Shown: positions 6,849 to 10,562 of the stretch, one piece after another
Position numbering within the stretch: the stretch's first letter is position 1
Layout: the number at the start of each line of letters is the position of its first letter
Source of the DNA: Planctomycetaceae bacterium
Lineage (GTDB): Bacteria; Planctomycetota; Planctomycetia; Planctomycetales; Planctomycetaceae
Length of the DNA: 10,562 bases
Reading direction: 5' to 3'
Assembly (NCBI GenBank): GCA_947463775.1
Contig: CANHVD010000139.1
Coordinates: 1-10,562 of the forward strand
Notes under the pieces: model-generated
Database searches by the model: none
The model's input: the letters and a program-made list of their open reading frames with translations, nothing else
What the model was told of the DNA's origin: nothing
Made by a program: the position numbers and the translations under genes

Positions 6849-8984
6849 ATGAGGTCTCTGAGGATGCTCCGCGCACATATGGCATTATCTGCTCCACACT
6901 TTGCTCCACGTTCAGGCAAAAGCATTCCGTTGGTGATTCTGGCATTATTGCTGGCATCGGCGGCGGCCGTCATGATCGTGCCGTCGACTCGCCAGCAGGT
7001 AATGACTCTGGTCACAGGCAAGGAAGAAGTCGTCGGCTCAGGCTTCATCACGGCCAAGGCCGAGAAAGCTCCGTTCCGGATTATGATCACGGAGAACGGC
7101 ACGATCGACAGCCTGCGTAACGTGACGCTCAGCAATCGAGTGGAAGGGTCAACGACAATCATTTCGCTGATCCCGGAAGGCAGCAAGGTCAACGCTCCGG
7201 TTGTCGCGGAGTTTGAAGGTGTCGCCCAATTTGTCGACAGTGCTTCTGAATCATCAAAGTCGGTCAAAGTCGTTGCGGAAGACGGCACTGAGAAAGTCTA
7301 CGAAGTCGTCTTTGGTGAATTCACGAAGATGCTCGTCAAAGATCGTCAGAAGCTTCGCAAGGGTGACTTCATCGCGGGTGACATTTGTTGTGAACTGGAT
7401 TCCTCGGCACTGGTCGAGAAAGAGAAAGAGCAGCAGATCAAGAATACGACCGCTGCCGCAAATCTTGAAAAGGCCGGCAAGGATATCGAGATTCAGGAGA
7501 CGACGAACGAGAGTAACGTCGCCAAGGCCAAACTGGCAGAACAGCTCGCGGACCTGGACAACATCAGCTACAAGTCAGAAGGCGGCGAATATCAGCAGGC
7601 TCTTGAAACGATCAAGGGTGATATCAAAAAGACAGAAGAAGAGCTGTCGATCAACAAGGAAGAGTACGAACGAATTCGCGACCAGGCTCGACTGGGTTAT
7701 GCCAACGTTAACCAGCTCGAGAGTGCTCGTTTGAAAGTGACTCAGTCGCAGATCGTGCTGAAGGTGAAGTCCGGCGAATTGTCTGTTCTTGAAAAGTTCA
7801 CCAAAATCCGCAAGGAAAGTGAGCTGATGCAGACCGCTGAAGACACGAAGCGTGAGACCTCACGAGCCCGCCTGGAAGGCGAAGCTCTGATGACACAGAT
7901 GAAAGCGGCTTACGATGCTGCGAAGCTGACACTGGCGATCGAACAGGAAAAACTGGAACTGTTTCAGCGTCAGATTGCCGCGTGTCGACTGGTCGCATCG
8001 CAGGCTGGTGAAGTTGTCTATGCCGCTCAGAATAGTGGCCGCGGTAGTGAACCTGTTGTGATCGAAGAAGGGGCTTCCGTACGCGAACGTCAAGCGATTA
8101 TCAATCTGCCGGATCTGGAACATATGAAGATCGATGCTCGCATTCATGAGTCTCGAATCAGTCGCGTAATTGTTGGTCAGCCGGTTGAGATTGAGGTGGA
8201 TGCGATCCCGGGCGATCCCTATCGAGGCAAGCTGCAGAGCATTTCTTCAGTGCCTGTTCCCGGAAGCTGGCCCAATACTGACCTCAAAGAGTACGAAGCG
8301 ATCATCGAAATTCTTGATGAGCCGGCTCGTGTGCGAAAACTAAAGCCAGGCATGACAGCTCAGGTTCGGATCATTGTGGAAGACCGCAAACAGGACGTGT
8401 TGCAGATTCCTGTACAGTCCGTGGTTTCGTACTCGGGACAATACTTTACCTATGTGATTACTCCAAAAGGTCCGGAGCGGCGAGAACTGAAAGTTGGTGA
8501 CGCCAACGATGAGTTTATGGAAATGCTGGACGGCGTGGCCGTTGGCGAAGCTGTTGTAATGAGCCCGCGAACGCATTTCTCCAAAGAGCTGAGTGCTCTT
8601 GAGGCGGAGATCAACGCGAAGACCGAAAAGAATCGGGAAAAACTGGATACCCCGGATCGCAAGTCACCAGGAGTTGCCGCAGGAGAAGGGCCACGAGGTG
8701 CCGCCGCTGGTAGTCCACCGGGCGGCGGAGCTGCGGCTGGCGGTAGCGGACCAGGCGCAGGTGGCCCGCCCACGGGCGGACCAGGTGGCGGTGGTCCACC
8801 CGATCCGAAAGTCATGTTTGAGAGCATGGACAAGAATAAGGATGGCATCGTGACGAAAGAGGAGCATCCTCGTCCGGAGTTCTTTGATCGATCAGACAAA
8901 GATGGTGACGGCAAACTGACTCTGGAAGAAATGCAGGCATCCTTCCGTGAGCGAATGCAGCAAGGTCAGGGACGCCCCCAGTGA
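6849..8984 (+). CDS. HlyD/MacA-like periplasmic adaptor with C-terminal EF-hand pair
   Basis: This 711-residue membrane-fusion protein would link the inner-membrane ABC transporter to the TolC-like duct. In order it shows a cytoplasmic N-terminus, one transmembrane anchor (about 26-44), the first lipoyl half (about 75-114, NGTID...IPEGSKV), an unusual insertion (about 115-170), the second lipoyl half (KGDFIAGDICCELD), a long coiled coil (about 190-395), the lipoyl return, and a beta-barrel domain with LEHMKIDARIHESRISRVIVGQPV (about 422-445). A membrane-proximal domain ends near 600. A Gly/Pro/Ala linker (608-651) then leads to two canonical EF-hand loops, DKNKDGIVTKEE (661-672) and DKDGDGKLTLEE (683-694). 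Ordinary MacA is about 370 residues and lacks the tail. The stop of the previous gene is 5 nt upstream, implying translational coupling. An ATG at 6864 is better spaced from GAGGT (6851-6855) and may be the real start. Confidence 0.93.
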   Translation: MRSLRMLRAHMALSAPHFAPRSGKSIPLVILALLLASAAAVMIVPSTRQQVMTLVTGKEEVVGSGFITAKAEKAPFRIMITENGTIDSLRNVTLSNRVEGSTTIISLIPEGSKVNAPVVAEFEGVAQFVDSASESSKSVKVVAEDGTEKVYEVVFGEFTKMLVKDRQKLRKGDFIAGDICCELDSSALVEKEKEQQIKNTTAAANLEKAGKDIEIQETTNESNVAKAKLAEQLADLDNISYKSEGGEYQQALETIKGDIKKTEEELSINKEEYERIRDQARLGYANVNQLESARLKVTQSQIVLKVKSGELSVLEKFTKIRKESELMQTAEDTKRETSRARLEGEALMTQMKAAYDAAKLTLAIEQEKLELFQRQIAACRLVASQAGEVVYAAQNSGRGSEPVVIEEGASVRERQAIINLPDLEHMKIDARIHESRISRVIVGQPVEIEVDAIPGDPYRGKLQSISSVPVPGSWPNTDLKEYEAIIEILDEPARVRKLKPGMTAQVRIIVEDRKQDVLQIPVQSVVSYSGQYFTYVITPKGPERRELKVGDANDEFMEMLDGVAVGEAVVMSPRTHFSKELSALEAEINAKTEKNREKLDTPDRKSPGVAAGEGPRGAAAGSPPGGGAAAGGSGPGAGGPPTGGPGGGGPPDPKVMFESMDKNKDGIVTKEEHPRPEFFDRSDKDGDGKLTLEEMQASFRERMQQGQGRPQ

Positions 8985-9089
8985 TGTGCAATGGGGTCAC
9001 TGGATCCGGCAGACATGACACTTCGCCGATACAGTGACTCGATGCGATTCTCTGAAAACTGAACACCGAACACTGAAAACTTGCTTCCC
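8985..9089 (+). promoter_or_regulatory. Structured intercistronic leader before the ABC ATPase
   Basis: The gap of about 105 nt inside the operon can fold. GTCACTG (8996-9002) pairs perfectly with CAGTGAC (9032-9038), and CGGC (9007-9010) pairs inside it with GCCG (9025-9028), leaving a 14-nt loop. The A-rich heptamer repeats follow. No U-tract is present, so this is not a clear terminator. It may tune mRNA processing or expression between the adaptor and the ATPase. Confidence 0.4.
9052..9079 (+). repeat. Four tandem degenerate 7-nt repeats before the ABC ATPase
   Basis: CTGAAAA, CTGAACA, CCGAACA and CTGAAAA stand head to tail with no gaps, then CTTGCTTCCC leads to the ATG at 9090. There is no SD. 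The tract is A-rich and should stay unstructured in RNA. A comparable tract precedes the next gene. Confidence 0.75.
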
Positions 9090-9788
9090 ATGGACCTCGC
9101 CGCAGAAGTCATCAACATTCAAAAAGACTACCTGCTGGGAACAGTACTGGTCCGCGCTCTGCGTGGCGTCACCGTACAGTTTCCAAAGGGAGATTTTGTA
9201 GCGATCATGGGATCGTCGGGCAGCGGTAAGAGTACTCTGCTGAACCTGCTGGGAGCATTGGATCGTCCCACGCGTGGTCAATACATTATCGGCGGCAAAG
9301 ATGTTTCCGGAATGACGGACGATGATTTGTCGTCGATTCGGAATGAGCTGATCGGTTTCATCTTTCAGTCATACAATCTGATTCCGCAGTACACGGTTCT
9401 GGAGAACATTGAGGTGCCGTTGCACTATCGCACCGGGTATCCTCGCATCGGTGCAAAGGAACGCCAGTGGATTGAAACACTGGCTGAGATGGTCGGATTG
9501 AAGGATCGCATGGATCACCGGCCCTTTCAGTTATCCGGTGGTCAGCAACAACGCGTCGCGATTGCTCGCGCGCTGGTGAATAATCCGGAGATTATTCTGG
9601 CGGATGAGCCGACCGGTAATCTGGACTCCGCCACCGAGCATGAAATCATGGAGATGCTGCTGCGTCTGAATCGTGAAGGGCGCACCATTATTATGGTGAC
9701 TCATGAGCCGGGTGTGGCCAAACTGGCCAAACGGCAGATCTTTATGAAGGATGGTGTCGTAGCCGGCGAAGGAATCTTTCCCGGATAG
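9090..9788 (+). CDS. ABC transporter ATP-binding protein, LolD/MacB type
   Basis: This 232-residue nucleotide-binding subunit would power the efflux complex in the cytoplasm. Motifs are complete: Walker A GSSGSGKST (41-49), Q-loop in FIFQSYNLIPQYTVLENI, signature LSGGQQQR (148-155), Walker B IILADEPTGNLD (168-179) and H-loop THEP (His205). The Q-loop region and NLDSAT D-loop fit the LolD/FtsE/MacB-N group, which works with FtsX/MacB-like permeases. The frame extends to a TTG at 9081, but the ATG at 9090 is the natural start since only three codons are added and no SD supports TTG. In classical MacB this domain is fused to the permease; here the two are separate genes 46 nt apart. Catalytic residues are intact, so it is expected to be active. 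Confidence 0.96.
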   Translation: MDLAAEVINIQKDYLLGTVLVRALRGVTVQFPKGDFVAIMGSSGSGKSTLLNLLGALDRPTRGQYIIGGKDVSGMTDDDLSSIRNELIGFIFQSYNLIPQYTVLENIEVPLHYRTGYPRIGAKERQWIETLAEMVGLKDRMDHRPFQLSGGQQQRVAIARALVNNPEIILADEPTGNLDSATEHEIMEMLLRLNREGRTIIMVTHEPGVAKLAKRQIFMKDGVVAGEGIFPG

Positions 9789-9798
9789 CAACGCCGAA

Positions 9799-9823
9799 GA
9801 ACCAAGAACCAAGAACCAAGAAC
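9799..9823 (+). repeat. Tandem GAACCAA heptamers before the MacB-type permease
   Basis: Three exact copies of GAACCAA (9799-9819) plus a partial fourth copy GAAC fill the 46-nt space between the ATPase stop and the permease ATG. TCTGCTCCCCC then leads to the start codon. No SD is present. Period and layout match the tract at 9052-9079, although the unit sequence differs. Confidence 0.85.
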
Positions 9824-9834
9824 TCTGCTCCCCC

Positions 9835-10562
9835 ATGCCAAACTTGCTTCGAACCGTTCAACTCGCACTCAAAAGCCTGATGCTGCACAAATTGCGGTCG
9901 GGGCTGACGATGCTTGGAATTGTGTTTGGAGTCTTCTCCGTCATCGCGATGCTGGCGATTGGCGAAGGGGCTAGCCAGCAGGCTCAGCAGCAGGTTCTGA
10001 AACTGGGGGCGACCAACATTATCGTTCGCAGCGTCAAGCCACCTCGCGAGAACGCCAGCCAGTCCAATTCCAACGCGTTCGTACTGCGTTATGGTCTGAA
10101 GCGGACGGATTTTGATCTGCTGTCAAAGACAATTCCCACGGTGCTTCAGGCCGTACCCATTCGAGAACTCACAAAGGCCTGTCGCTATCGTCATCGCGAA
10201 CTGAATTGTCGAATCGTAGGCTGCACGCCCGAGTATGTTGACATGAATTATCTGTCGCTGGCTCAGGGGCGATTCATTTCAGATAAGGACCGACGCGAAA
10301 AATCCAATGTGGCTGTCATTGCTTCTGGAACAGCAGACGTTTTGTTTCAGTACGAAGATCCGCTGGGACAGTCGGTGAAAATCGCAGACCGCCGTTACAC
10401 CGTGGTAGGTGTCACGAAATCCCGAGATGCAAGTGCGGCCATCGGCGGCAGCATGTCGGGGCAGGAATACAACAGCGACATTTACATCCCGCTGGAAACC
10501 ATGCGAGTGCGCATGGGCGATCTGAATATGGATCGTCGACAGGGTTCGTTTAGTGCAGAAGA
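9835..10562 (+). CDS. MacB-type ABC transporter permease, 3'-truncated by the window edge
   Basis: The first 242 codons are visible and the frame is still open at the end. The protein begins MPNLLRTVQLALKSLMLHKLRSGLTMLGIVFGV in family style: a short amphipathic N-terminus, then transmembrane helix 1 (about 20-42), followed by AIGEGASQQAQQQVLKLGATNIIV. The rest is the start of the MacB periplasmic core domain, seen in TPEYVDMNYLSLAQGRFISDKDRR, VAVIASGTADVLF and the VVGVTKSRD strand. The missing part should hold the remainder of the periplasmic domain and three C-terminal transmembrane helices. It pairs with the preceding ATPase as an inner-membrane transporter of the mechanotransmission (type VII ABC) class. 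The ATG lacks an SD and is preceded by the heptamer tract and a C-run. The transported compound is unknown; macrolides, peptides or lipoproteins are all handled by relatives. Confidence 0.94.
   Translation, partial: MPNLLRTVQLALKSLMLHKLRSGLTMLGIVFGVFSVIAMLAIGEGASQQAQQQVLKLGATNIIVRSVKPPRENASQSNSNAFVLRYGLKRTDFDLLSKTIPTVLQAVPIRELTKACRYRHRELNCRIVGCTPEYVDMNYLSLAQGRFISDKDRREKSNVAVIASGTADVLFQYEDPLGQSVKIADRRYTVVGVTKSRDASAAIGGSMSGQEYNSDIYIPLETMRVRMGDLNMDRRQGSFSAE

Noticed and set aside
6707..7288. 193-codon minus-strand open frame across the duct/adaptor junction
   Set aside because: It is antisense to two strongly supported genes and has no recognisable domain.
8450..8914. 154-codon open frame on the minus strand, rich in Pro/Ala
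   Set aside because: It is the antisense of the Gly/Pro linker of the adaptor. High GC at the linker removes stop codons, and there is no domain or independent start signal.
9081..9089. TTG start for the ABC ATPase
   Set aside because: The ATG at 9090 fits family N-termini better, and nothing supports TTG initiation.

Overview
The window looks like chromosomal DNA of a bacterium with a Gram-negative-type envelope, most probably a planctomycete (Planctomycetota). This is an inference. It rests on calcium-binding EF-hand loops fused to envelope proteins, an unusually long TolC-like protein, moderate GC with widely spaced genes, weak or absent Shine-Dalgarno (SD) sequences before several genes, and palindromic repeats between genes. 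No rRNA, tRNA, CRISPR array, transposase or phage gene was found.

Layout, left to right. (1) The 3' end of a transglutaminase-like protease gene (+). (2) A short convergent gap with a small perfect palindrome. (3) A serine/threonine-phosphatase-type metallophosphoesterase (-). (4) A divergent gap of about 450 bp with no convincing gene. (5) A PIG-L/BshB-type zinc deacetylase (+). (6) A noncoding segment of about 160 bp bounded by perfect 23-bp inverted repeats, then a small imperfect direct repeat. (7) A secreted TPR protein (+). (8) A gap of about 350 bp. (9) A four-gene operon running off the right edge: TolC-like outer-membrane lipoprotein, HlyD/MacA-like adaptor, LolD/MacB-type ABC ATPase, and MacB-type permease (5' part only).

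The operon encodes all parts of a tripartite ABC efflux or export pump spanning both membranes. ATPase and permease would form the inner-membrane engine, the adaptor would bridge the periplasm, and the TolC-like protein would be the exit duct. Its unusual points are as follows. The duct carries an insertion of about 70 residues at the expected tip of its first periplasmic helical hairpin, plus a second of about 220 residues containing an EF-hand loop. The adaptor has an insertion of about 55 residues inside its lipoyl domain and ends in a Gly/Pro linker followed by two canonical EF-hands. Calcium-binding loops on two partners that should touch suggest a calcium-responsive or calcium-stabilised pump, which is the strongest candidate here for something undescribed. 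In addition, both the ATPase and the permease genes are preceded by short tandem 7-nt repeats and a pyrimidine run instead of an SD sequence.

The left half (transglutaminase, phosphatase, deacetylase, TPR protein) looks like unrelated housekeeping or accessory genes with no evident shared pathway.
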